A DNA stretch of 64,000 nucleotides from Pleomorphomonas sp. JP5. GTDB taxonomy: Bacteria; Pseudomonadota; Alphaproteobacteria; Rhizobiales; Pleomorphomonadaceae. Below, piece after piece: positions 18,792-28,575 of the stretch; positions within the stretch are counted from its first letter, which is position 1, and the number at the start of each line of letters is the position of its first letter. The stretch lies in contig NZ_JAMDLI010000002.1 of assembly GCF_023721815.1 (NCBI RefSeq), positions 62,001-126,000 on the forward strand. Direction: 5' to 3'. The notes below the pieces were generated by a model. It was given only the letters and a program-made list of their open reading frames with translations. It was not told the DNA's origin and did no database searches. A program made the position numbers and the translations under genes.

Positions 18792-19811
18792 CTATGATCC
18801 CCAATAGAAGGCAGCGTCCGGCAGATGGCCGGCGACAATGTCGGGCGACAACGTCATGAGAGCACTGAAATAGGCTTCAAGGTCGGTCTTGGCTTCGAGC
18901 GCCGACGCGACCTTAAGCCGAAAGCGCGGCAACGAGGCCTCGACGATGGGGGCGGGCAGCTTCAAGGAATCGGCAATCAGCGCCGCCGCCGCCTTCGGAT
19001 TATCGACGACCCAACCCGCTGCCGCGACCGACGCGGCATGCAGCGCCGCGACGACATCGGGGTGGGCGTCGAGGAAACGCTCGGTCACCGCAAGGCCGGC
19101 CTGCGGGATACCGGCCGGGCGCCCGCTGTGGGCTGCATAAAGTTCGGTCACATCGAGAGCACGGGCAACGGAAACGCCCGCTTGCTTTGCCCTGATCTCG
19201 GCGGCGCTGGCCGCCGGCTCCGGCAGAACGGCGGCGTCGGCCTTGCCGGCCAGGAGCAGAGGCACTGCCTCGGCCGACGTGCCGACATAGGAAAGGGCGA
19301 TATCACGATCCGGATCGAGGCCGGCCGATTTGAGCACGAAGCGGGTTAGAAGATCGGGCGCGTCGTTCTTGGCGCCGACCAGCAGTGTCTTGCCGCGGAG
19401 ATCCTCGATGCTGTCGAGGCGCACGTCCTGGCCGGCAAAGACGTAGAGCAATCCCCAGGTCAGGACGTTGACGAGCCGGACCCCGGCGCCGCGATTGAAG
19501 AGATTGGCGGCGGCATAGGTTGGCGCCGCGAACAGCGCCATGTCGCCCGAAACCACGCCGGCCCGCATCTGGTCGGCCGTGCGCCAGACCTCGAAACGCG
19601 CATCCTCCACCAGCAGCTTCAACGCCCCCGAGGCAACGGCGCGCGCCAACACCACCGAAGGCGACGCAGGCATACCCCAGACGGTCACCTGGCCGGGGGC
19701 GACAGCCTCGGCTCCTGCTAGGGCAGGCAGCCCGACAAGACCGGCTGCGATAGCCGCGCACTCGATGAAGCGGCGACGGTTCATGCCGACAGGCATGGAG
19801 GAATCTGTCAT
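18792..19811 (-). CDS. ABC transporter substrate-binding protein (NitT/TauT type)
   Basis: 339 residues. The N-terminus MNRRRFIECAAIAAGLVGLP, then ALAGAEA, looks like a Tat or Sec signal with twin arginines. The mature part has the NMT1/SsuA-like periplasmic binding fold, with DLRGKTLLVGAKNDAP as a typical block. Members bind sulfonates, nitrate, pyrimidine precursors or other small anions; the ligand here is not readable. First gene of the operon. Confidence 0.87.
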   Translation of the reverse strand: MTDSSMPVGMNRRRFIECAAIAAGLVGLPALAGAEAVAPGQVTVWGMPASPSVVLARAVASGALKLLVEDARFEVWRTADQMRAGVVSGDMALFAAPTYAAANLFNRGAGVRLVNVLTWGLLYVFAGQDVRLDSIEDLRGKTLLVGAKNDAPDLLTRFVLKSAGLDPDRDIALSYVGTSAEAVPLLLAGKADAAVLPEPAASAAEIRAKQAGVSVARALDVTELYAAHSGRPAGIPQAGLAVTERFLDAHPDVVAALHAASVAAAGWVVDNPKAAAALIADSLKLPAPIVEASLPRFRLKVASALEAKTDLEAYFSALMTLSPDIVAGHLPDAAFYWGS

Positions 19812-20189
19812 GGCGGAACCCGAAACTGGCGGCTTGGCCGCATGCTGAGAGGAGTTCTCACTACACTAGACCAATTCGACCGCCCGGGAAATCGCCAGCC
19901 GAACGCCCGGAAGTTGAGGAACAACGAACTGGAAACCAAGATATTCAGATGATTTACGGATAGGACTTCACCCTAATACGCAATAATGCGTAACATGAAA
20001 GCTGAGAACGGGAAGCATCTAAATCGAAAAAGAGAAAAAGCAACTACGTAGGCCGCCCCGTTTGACTTTCCTCATTGCTGTTTGCATGGCAGATGCCTAT
20101 GGAACGCATGATACGGACACATTTCCCCGAAGGTCGCTCGCCTGTGACAGACTTGCCGGGGGAACGCCCAACCAAATGGGGGTGGCAAC
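19812..20189. promoter_or_regulatory. 378-bp divergent control region for the ABC importer and [FeFe]-hydrogenase operons
   Basis: No gene is supported. An inverted repeat TACGCA-ATAA-TGCGTA lies at 19978..19993, in an AT-rich part, and could be an operator. A possible -35 box (TTGACT near 20061) has no convincing -10 partner. No FNR-type (TTGAT-N4-ATCAA) or sigma-54 (GG-N10-GC) element was found. GGGGGTGG just before 20190 is the likely ribosome binding site of the hydrogenase operon. Confidence 0.4.
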
Positions 20190-22190
20190 ATGGCACAGGT
20201 TGTTTATGGCGTGTGGGACGGCGTCGTCCACGATTATCGCCAGGGAAAGGCCGTGGAGGGCGCGACGCCTCCCGATCTGAAGGACTTCGAGGTTTTCGAC
20301 GAAGGCAACCCGATCCGCGCCTTCGTGGCCGATCGCGGCTTCTTCGTCTTCGACGAGAGCGTCAACCTGCTCGATACCTTCTGGCAGTACCTCAGCAAGG
20401 CGGCTGACGAGTCCTGCGGCAAGTGCACTCCCTGCCGCATGGGCACGGTTCTGGTGCGCGACGCCCTCGGCGCCATGCGCCGCGGCCTCGATGCCGATCT
20501 CGGCCTTGACGAAATCGCCGCCATGGCCGAGCAGATGCGCGCCACCTCGCTCTGCGGCCTCGGTCAGTCCTGCGGCACCGCGCTCGGCAAGGCCATCGCC
20601 GCCTTCCGCGACGAGTTCGAGGCCGAACTCGCCAAGAAGGAGCCGGCCCGCCGCCAGCACGCCATGAGCTACATGACGGCGCCCTGCATCGAGGCCTGTC
20701 CGTCCAAGGTCAATGTTCCCCGCTACATCGACTACATTCGCGATGGTAAGCCCGAGCACTCGCTCGGCGTCATCCTGCAGAAGTATCCGATGGCGGCCAC
20801 CTGCAGCCGCGTCTGCGTCCGCTTCTGCGAGGCGGCCTGCCGCCGCAAGATGGTCGACGAGGCGGTCGGCATCAAGATCCTGAAGCGCTACGTCGCCGAG
20901 TACCAGACCGGCGCGCATCCGCTGGTGTTCTCCAAGGAGATGATCGCCAACGTCCTGCCGGAAGATCAGCGCGTCGCCGTCGTCGGCGCCGGCCCGGCCG
21001 GTGTGTCCTGCGCCTATCACCTCCTGATGCGCGGCTATCACGTCGACGTCTTCGAGGCCCAGGGCGAGATGGGCGGCATGGCCGCCATCGGCATCCCGTC
21101 CTACCGTCTGCCGAAGGACGTTCTTCTCAACGAGATGAACGCCATCACCAAGCTCGGCGGTCGCTTCTTCTTCAACCAGCGCCTCGGCACCGACTTCTCG
21201 GTCGATGACCTGATGAAGCGTGGCTACAAGTCGGTGTTCCTCGCCCTCGGCTGCCAGGAAGGCACCAAGATGGGCTGCGAGAACGAAGACACCAGCCTCG
21301 ACGGTTACGAGTCCGGCATCGGCTTCCTGCTCAAGGTCCACGACCACGTGGCCGGCATCAAGACGCACGACATCGACGGCGAAGTCGTGGTGGTCGGCGG
21401 CGGCAACGTCGCCATGGACTGCGTCCGCTCGGCCATCCGCATGGGCGCCAAGAAGGTCCATCTCGTCTATCGTCGCACCGAGGCCGACATGCCGGCCGAC
21501 CACGAGGAAGTCGTGGCGGCCCATGCCGAGGGCATCGAGTTCCACGTACTGACCAACCCGCTTGCCATCATCTCCGAGAACGGCAAGGTCACGGGCGTCA
21601 AGCTGACCAAGATGGAACAGACGGAAATGGACGCCAAGGGTCGCCGCAACGTGCGGCCGATCCCGGGCAGCGAGTACGTCATGCCCTGCTCGGTGGTGAT
21701 CGCCGCCATTGGCCAGCAGGTCGACACCGGTTCGGTCAAGCCCGAGGACGGCGTCGAGATGAGCAAGTGGAACTGGGTCGTCGCCAACAAGGAGACGCTC
21801 GCCACCTCGCGGCCGGGCGTGTTCGCCGGTGGCGACTGCTACCTCGGCCCGTCGACGCTGATCGCCGCCATGGCCGACGGCCTCAAGGCCGCCCGCAACA
21901 TCGACGACTACCTGCGCCGGGGTTCGACCCGCTTCTTCCCGCGCTCCCGCATGCGCAAGATCCTGGAGAACAACAAGCTGTTCTCCAACGACTGCATCGA
22001 GGTGCCGGTCAAGAACGAGTACCGCGTCCACCATCCGGAACTGTCTCCGGAAGTGCGCAAGACCATGTTCGGGGAAGTCGAGCAGATCATCAGCTCGGAG
22101 GACGCCTACAAGGAGTCCATGCGCTGCATGCGCTGCTACCGCATCTATTCCGTGATCACCGAACACTCCATCCCCGAAGGAGCGGCGTGA
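20190..22190 (+). CDS. NuoF-type Fe-S / GltD-type FAD-NAD(P)H oxidoreductase fusion, hydrogenase partner
   Basis: 666 residues. Residues about 40-150 match the C-terminal Fe-S end of NuoF (ESCGKCTPCRMG with Cys76, 79, 82 and Cys122), but the FMN/NADH-binding part of NuoF is absent. Residues about 165-640 are a GltD/NfnB-like flavoprotein: Fe-S cysteines in CIEACP and CSRVCVRFCEAAC, the FAD site VVGAGPAG (264-271), a second nucleotide site VVGGGNVAMD (401-410) and YRR (427-429), which in this family favours NADPH. It ends four bases before the [FeFe]-hydrogenase gene. Most likely it carries electrons between NAD(P)H and the hydrogenase. Comparable fusions accompany NADPH-linked hydrogenases of anaerobes. 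Confidence 0.85.
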   Translation: MAQVVYGVWDGVVHDYRQGKAVEGATPPDLKDFEVFDEGNPIRAFVADRGFFVFDESVNLLDTFWQYLSKAADESCGKCTPCRMGTVLVRDALGAMRRGLDADLGLDEIAAMAEQMRATSLCGLGQSCGTALGKAIAAFRDEFEAELAKKEPARRQHAMSYMTAPCIEACPSKVNVPRYIDYIRDGKPEHSLGVILQKYPMAATCSRVCVRFCEAACRRKMVDEAVGIKILKRYVAEYQTGAHPLVFSKEMIANVLPEDQRVAVVGAGPAGVSCAYHLLMRGYHVDVFEAQGEMGGMAAIGIPSYRLPKDVLLNEMNAITKLGGRFFFNQRLGTDFSVDDLMKRGYKSVFLALGCQEGTKMGCENEDTSLDGYESGIGFLLKVHDHVAGIKTHDIDGEVVVVGGGNVAMDCVRSAIRMGAKKVHLVYRRTEADMPADHEEVVAAHAEGIEFHVLTNPLAIISENGKVTGVKLTKMEQTEMDAKGRRNVRPIPGSEYVMPCSVVIAAIGQQVDTGSVKPEDGVEMSKWNWVVANKETLATSRPGVFAGGDCYLGPSTLIAAMADGLKAARNIDDYLRRGSTRFFPRSRMRKILENNKLFSNDCIEVPVKNEYRVHHPELSPEVRKTMFGEVEQIISSEDAYKESMRCMRCYRIYSVITEHSIPEGAA

Positions 22191-22194
22191 GACC

Positions 22195-24045
22195 ATGTGC
22201 AACGTCGAAACCCTCATCCCCGTCGGCGCCGAGGCCACGATCAACTTCAAGATCAACGGCAAGGCGGTAACGGCCTACCCGAACGAGACGATCCTGGCGG
22301 CTGCCCGCCGGCACGACTTCTACATCCCGACGCTGTGCGAGCTGGCGGACATCGACCACACGCCCGGCACCTGCCGCGTGTGCCTGGTCGAGATCCAGAT
22401 GCCGGGCCAGGCCAACACCCACATGGTGACGGCCTGCAACACGCCGGTTAAGGAAGGACTTGCCGTCGAGACTCGCACCAAGAAGGTGCGCGACATGCAG
22501 AAGCTGCAGGTCGAGCTCCTGATGGCTGACCACCTTCAGGACTGCGCGACCTGCATCCGCCACGGCTCGTGCGAGCTGCAGGATGTGGCGCAGTTCGTCG
22601 GCCTCAAGGAAAACCGCTTCTTCGACCCGATCCGCGTGGCCTCGCGCGAGATCGACCGCTCGTCGCCCGCCATGGTCCGCGACATGACCAAGTGCATTCG
22701 CTGCCAGCGGTGCGTCGCGGTCTGCCGCAACTACCAGGAAGTCGACGCGCTAGTCGTGACCGGCACCGGCCTCGACACGGCGGTCGGCCTGCGTCACGGC
22801 AAGAACCAGAAGGACTCGACCTGCGTCACCTGCGGCCAGTGCGTGCTCGTCTGCCCGACCGGCGCCCTTGCCGAGAAGGACGAGACCGATCGCGTCCTCG
22901 ACTACATCTATAATCCCGAGATCACCACCGTTCTCCAGTTCGCACCGGCCATCCGCGTCGGCTTCGGCGAAGAGTTCGGCATGGCGCCGGGCACCAACGT
23001 CGAGGGGCAGATCATCGCCGCCGCGCGCAAGCTCGGCATCGACGTCGTGCTCGACACCAACTTCGGCGCCGATGTGGTGATCATGGAGGAAGGCACCGAG
23101 CTTCTGCATCGCCTGGGCGAGAAGAAGAAGCCGACCATCACCTCCTGCTGCCCGGCCTGGATCAACTTTGCCGAGATCCACTACCCCGAACTCCTGCCGA
23201 TGCTGTCTTCCACCCGCTCCCCGCAGGCGGTGGTCGGCGCCATCGCCAAGAGCTACTTGCCGGGGAAGATGGGGCTCGACCCGAAGCAGATCCGCGTCAT
23301 CTCCATCATGCCTTGCACGGCCAAGAAGGACGAGATCGTCCGACCGCAGCTTGGCGAGGACGGAGTTCCTGACGTCGACGTCGTGCTGACGACGCGCGAG
23401 TTCGCTCGCCTGTTGAAGCGCGAGGGGCTCGACCTTTCCAAGATGGAATCGTCGACCTTCGACAACCCCTACATGAGCGAGTACACCGGCGCCGGCGCCA
23501 TCTTCGGCACCACCGGCGGCGTCATGGAAGCGGCGCTTCGCACCGTCTACAAGGTCGTCAACGGCAAGGAGCTCGACAAGATCGAGCTGACCCAGCTGCG
23601 CGGCTTCGAGGGCGTGCGCTCGGCCACCGTCGACCTCGGCGGCAACATCGGCGAGGTCAAGATCGCCATGGCCCATGGCCTCGGCGAAACCCGCGCCCTG
23701 ATGGAAGCGATCAAGGCTGGCGAAGCCGACTTCGACTTCATCGAGATCATGGCCTGCCCCGGCGGCTGCGTCGATGGCGGCGGCACGCTCCGCTCCAAGA
23801 AGCAGTATCTGCCCTACGCTCTCAAGCGGCGCGAAACGATGTTCGGCATCGACCGCAACGCCAAGGTGCGTCAGTCGCACAACAACGAGCAGGTCAAGGC
23901 CCTCTACCGCGACTTCCTGGGTTCCCCGAACTCCGAGAAGGCGCATCACCTCCTCCACACGTTCTACAACGACCGTAAGGCCGAGATGGAACTGACGGTC
24001 AAGGAGATCTGGGGCGAGATCAAGATGAGCACCATGATCTACTGA
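22195..24045 (+). CDS. hydA: [FeFe]-hydrogenase catalytic subunit (group A, multi-cluster)
   Basis: 616 residues catalysing H2 production or uptake. From the N-terminus: a [2Fe-2S] domain (Cys48, 60, 63, 81); a His-ligated [4Fe-4S] site (His113, Cys117, 120, 126); two ferredoxin clusters (Cys167/170/173/177 and 210/213/216/220). The H-cluster motifs are L1 TSCCPAW (316-322), L2 MPCTAKKDE (372-380) and L3 ACPGGCVDGGG (520-530). The C-terminal ~85 residues are the small-subunit-like tail. All cluster ligands and the proton-transfer cysteine (Cys319) are present, so it should be active if matured. L1 has Ala where Gly is usual. The HydE, HydF and HydG maturases needed to build the H-cluster are not in the window. 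It is cytoplasmic: no signal peptide. Confidence 0.95.
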   Translation: MCNVETLIPVGAEATINFKINGKAVTAYPNETILAAARRHDFYIPTLCELADIDHTPGTCRVCLVEIQMPGQANTHMVTACNTPVKEGLAVETRTKKVRDMQKLQVELLMADHLQDCATCIRHGSCELQDVAQFVGLKENRFFDPIRVASREIDRSSPAMVRDMTKCIRCQRCVAVCRNYQEVDALVVTGTGLDTAVGLRHGKNQKDSTCVTCGQCVLVCPTGALAEKDETDRVLDYIYNPEITTVLQFAPAIRVGFGEEFGMAPGTNVEGQIIAAARKLGIDVVLDTNFGADVVIMEEGTELLHRLGEKKKPTITSCCPAWINFAEIHYPELLPMLSSTRSPQAVVGAIAKSYLPGKMGLDPKQIRVISIMPCTAKKDEIVRPQLGEDGVPDVDVVLTTREFARLLKREGLDLSKMESSTFDNPYMSEYTGAGAIFGTTGGVMEAALRTVYKVVNGKELDKIELTQLRGFEGVRSATVDLGGNIGEVKIAMAHGLGETRALMEAIKAGEADFDFIEIMACPGGCVDGGGTLRSKKQYLPYALKRRETMFGIDRNAKVRQSHNNEQVKALYRDFLGSPNSEKAHHLLHTFYNDRKAEMELTVKEIWGEIKMSTMIY

Positions 24046-24072
24046 GATCGGGCGTTCTGAGAGAAAAGAGAC

Positions 24073-24108
24073 CGGGCGGCGGGGCAACCTGCCGCCCGTT
24101 TTCTTTTG
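24073..24108 (+). terminator. Rho-independent terminator of the [FeFe]-hydrogenase operon
   Basis: Stem CGGGCGGC / GCCGCCCG with a 10-nt loop, followed by TTTTCTTTTG, 27 bp after the hydA stop codon. Confidence 0.88.
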
Positions 24109-24114
24109 TCACCC

Positions 24115-25380
24115 TCATGCAATCCGCGAGAACACCAGCGCCGCGTTGACGCCGCCAAAGCCGAAGGCGTTGGACAGCACGTGATCGACGGCGGCGGGGC
24201 GAGCCGTACCACCGATGAGGTCGAAGCCTTCGGCCTCGGCCATGGGCCGCTCGATGTTGAGGCTCGGCGGCAGCATCTGGTGACGAAGCGCCAGCACCGA
24301 GAAGATGGCCTCGATGGCGCCGGCAGCACCCAGCATATGGCCAGTGGCAGACTTGGTGGAACCGACGGAAACGCCACCGCCACCGGGCCCGAAGACGGTT
24401 GCAAGCGCGGCAAGCTCCGCCGCATCGCCAACCGGCGTCGATGTGGCGTGGGCATTGACATAACCTATGGCGCCAGGCTCGAGGTTGGCCATGCCCAACG
24501 CGAGCCGCATGGCGCGCGCGGCCTCCCGACCGTCCGACCAACCGGCTGTCACGTGGTGGGCGTCTGTGGTCGTGCCGTAGCCCGAGACGATAGCAAGCGG
24601 TGTCGCTCCGCGTGCCTCGGCATGCGACAGTGTCTCGATCACCAGGGCCGCCGCGCCCTCCGACAGAACGAAGCCGTCATGATCGGCGTCGAACGGCCGT
24701 GATGCCTTGGTCGGCGCGTCATTGAAGTTGAACGACAACGCCTTGGCTGCCGTGAAGCCTCCGATGGCCACCGGATCGACACAGCCCTCGCTGCCACCAC
24801 ATAGCGCGATATCCGCCTCGCCGTTCCGGATCATGCGCATGGCATCGCCGATCGCCTGGGCCGACGCGGCGCAGGCAGTGACCGGCGCGCCGGAGGGGCC
24901 GCGAAAGCCAAAGCGGATCGACACCTGACCGGCGGCAAGATTCGGCAGGAAGGAAGGGACGACGAACGGCGATAGCCGGCGGACGCCATCGGTTCGCACT
25001 GTTTCGCTCGCGGCGGTGATCGCCGGCACGCCGCCAACACCCGTGGCGATCACCGTCGCCGTCCGCATCCGCTCGGCTTCGTCTTCCGGATGCCAACCCG
25101 CCTGATCGAGCGCTTCTGACGCGGCTGCCATGGCGTACTGGATGAAGAGGTCGGTGCGCCGGACCTCGCGCGCGTCCATGACCGCCTCGGGGTCGAAGCC
25201 GTCGGGCTCGCCGCGACCGGGCACGAGACCGGCAATGCGGCATTTCCACCCCTCGGTATCGAAGCGGTCGTTTCGCCTGATGCCGCTGTCGCCGGAGATC
25301 AGGCGTTTCCAGATGGTCTCAACACCCGTGCCCAGCGGCGACACCGCTCCCATGCCCGTCACGACGATCGGCTCTTGCAT
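24115..25380 (-). CDS. Beta-ketoacyl-ACP synthase (FabF/KAS II type)
   Basis: 421 residues that condense acyl-ACP with malonyl-ACP. The catalytic triad is complete: Cys170 (VTACAAS), His311 (NAHATSTPVGD) and His348 (KSATGHMLGAAGA). The start at 25380 has AAGGAGG 6 nt upstream. It stands apart from any fab cluster and follows a MarR-type regulator gene, so it is more likely a specialised ketosynthase (lipid remodelling or secondary product) than the housekeeping FabF. No acyl carrier protein gene is adjacent. Confidence 0.9.
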   Translation of the reverse strand: MQEPIVVTGMGAVSPLGTGVETIWKRLISGDSGIRRNDRFDTEGWKCRIAGLVPGRGEPDGFDPEAVMDAREVRRTDLFIQYAMAAASEALDQAGWHPEDEAERMRTATVIATGVGGVPAITAASETVRTDGVRRLSPFVVPSFLPNLAAGQVSIRFGFRGPSGAPVTACAASAQAIGDAMRMIRNGEADIALCGGSEGCVDPVAIGGFTAAKALSFNFNDAPTKASRPFDADHDGFVLSEGAAALVIETLSHAEARGATPLAIVSGYGTTTDAHHVTAGWSDGREAARAMRLALGMANLEPGAIGYVNAHATSTPVGDAAELAALATVFGPGGGGVSVGSTKSATGHMLGAAGAIEAIFSVLALRHQMLPPSLNIERPMAEAEGFDLIGGTARPAAVDHVLSNAFGFGGVNAALVFSRIA

Positions 25381-25390
25381 GCCTGCCTCC

Positions 25391-25419
25391 TTGTGTATCA
25401 GCACTGTGCATATACACAA
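25391..25419. promoter_or_regulatory. Inverted repeat, probable MarR operator
   Basis: Perfect 8-bp arms TTGTGTAT and ATACACAA separated by 13 bp, 10 bp upstream of the ketosynthase ATG and directly behind the MarR gene. It abuts the ribosome binding site, so bound protein would block expression of the ketosynthase. An inner TGTG-N6-CACA match lies within it. The assignment to the neighbouring MarR protein is inference. Confidence 0.6.
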
Positions 25420-25450
25420 TATAAGTCGCAAGCAATCCTTCGCGTCATCA

Positions 25451-25870
25451 TCAACGAGAGAACCGTTGGCTGATCTTGAGATAGGTCTCAGCCTCTTCCG
25501 GCGAGCTGTCGCGCATCAAGCCGGCCTGGGCCGCCTGCCACTCGACGATCAGGCGATCGAGCAAGGCTCCGCCGTCATCGGTGAGTTCGCTCACCCGCGC
25601 GTTGCCGCCGCCGCTGTCCGTCCGCCGCACCAGTCCCTTGGCTTCGAGCCGGTCGAGATTGCGGATCAGGCTGGTGCGATCGAGATGGATGCGTGACGAT
25701 AACACCCCCACCGTGGCGCCGGGATTGTATCGGATAGCGGCCAGAAGCGAGAACTGCTGCACCGTGACCCCGAACGGTTTCAGCTTGGCGTCGTAGCGCC
25801 GAACCAGCGCGCGCGCCGCCGCAACGGTGTTGAGCACAAGGCAATTCGCAAGATCGTCGGGCAGAGACAT
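25451..25870 (-). CDS. MarR-family transcriptional regulator
   Basis: 139 residues with a winged helix-turn-helix. The recognition region is NPGATVGVLSSRIHLDRTSLIRNLDRLEAKGLV and the wing RRTDSGGGNARVSELT. The family binds palindromic operators as dimers and is released by small ligands. The gene precedes the ketosynthase gene by 70 bp on the same strand, with an inverted repeat between them. The start at 25870 gives the usual family length. Confidence 0.88.
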   Translation of the reverse strand: MSLPDDLANCLVLNTVAAARALVRRYDAKLKPFGVTVQQFSLLAAIRYNPGATVGVLSSRIHLDRTSLIRNLDRLEAKGLVRRTDSGGGNARVSELTDDGGALLDRLIVEWQAAQAGLMRDSSPEEAETYLKISQRFSR

Positions 25871-25923
25871 GGGCCATGCTTGCACGTGCCGCGCGGCCAA
25901 AGTCAAGCAGCACCGGCAGGTGC

Positions 25924-25954
25924 AAAAAAGCCCCCGACCGCAGGATCGAGGGCT
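25924..25954 (-). terminator. Rho-independent terminator of leuA
   Basis: Read on the minus strand: stem AGCCCTCGA / TCGGGGGCT (one G-U pair), 8-nt loop, then six T. It lies 23 bp after the leuA stop and before the MarR gene. Confidence 0.9.
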
Positions 25955-25976
25955 CTTCTCGTCACGGAAGCTCAGG

Positions 25977-28011
<2,035 letters not shown>

Positions 28012-28575
28012 TCACATACCCCGCCAGCGCGTCAATGCCTCACCGGGGTCGACGCCGAGCCAGGTAAGCACGCGCGCCGCCATTTCGCGGACCATGTCGT
28101 CGATGGTCTCCGGCTTGCTGTAGAAGGGCGGCACCGGCGGCGCCACCATGGCGCCCATGCGGGTCAGCATCAGCATCGCGTTGAGATGCGCCTCGGTCAG
28201 CGGCGCTTCGCGCGGCAGGACCACCAAGCGCCGCCGCTCCTTCAGCATCACGTCGCCGGCCCGCGTCAGCAGGTTGTCGCCGAAGCCATGGGCAAGCGCC
28301 GAGAGTGTCCGCATCGAGCAGGGAACGACGGCCATGGCGTCGGCGCCGAACGAGCCCGAAGCGATCGAAGCGCCGAGATTGCCGATGTCGTGCACGACGG
28401 TTGCGAGCCCCCGCATCTCCTGGAGACCAGCCGGTCCAAGCTCATGGGCGATGGTACGTTCCCCGCCCGGCGTAATGACCAGATGCGCCTCGACACCGGC
28501 TTCGCCAAGCTGGCGCAGCACCTCGCGTCCGAGCACCGCGCCCGAAGCGCCGCTGATGCCTACGACGATCTTCAT
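28012..28575 (-). CDS. ubiX: Flavin prenyltransferase UbiX
   Basis: 187 residues. It makes prenylated FMN from FMN and dimethylallyl phosphate, the cofactor of UbiD. The N-terminal KIVVGISGASGAVLGREVLR is the FMN-binding Rossmann start of the family, and the internal blocks PCSMRTLSALAHGFGDNLL and RRRLVVLPREAPLTEAHL are characteristic. Its ATG overlaps the stop of ubiD (ATGA), so the enzyme and its cofactor maker are translationally coupled. Confidence 0.93.
   Translation of the reverse strand: MKIVVGISGASGAVLGREVLRQLGEAGVEAHLVITPGGERTIAHELGPAGLQEMRGLATVVHDIGNLGASIASGSFGADAMAVVPCSMRTLSALAHGFGDNLLTRAGDVMLKERRRLVVLPREAPLTEAHLNAMLMLTRMGAMVAPPVPPFYSKPETIDDMVREMAARVLTWLGVDPGEALTRWRGM

Noticed and set aside
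20040-20189. Sigma-54 or FNR promoter for the [FeFe]-hydrogenase operon
   Set aside because: No GG-N10-GC pair or TTGAT-N4-ATCAA match could be found.
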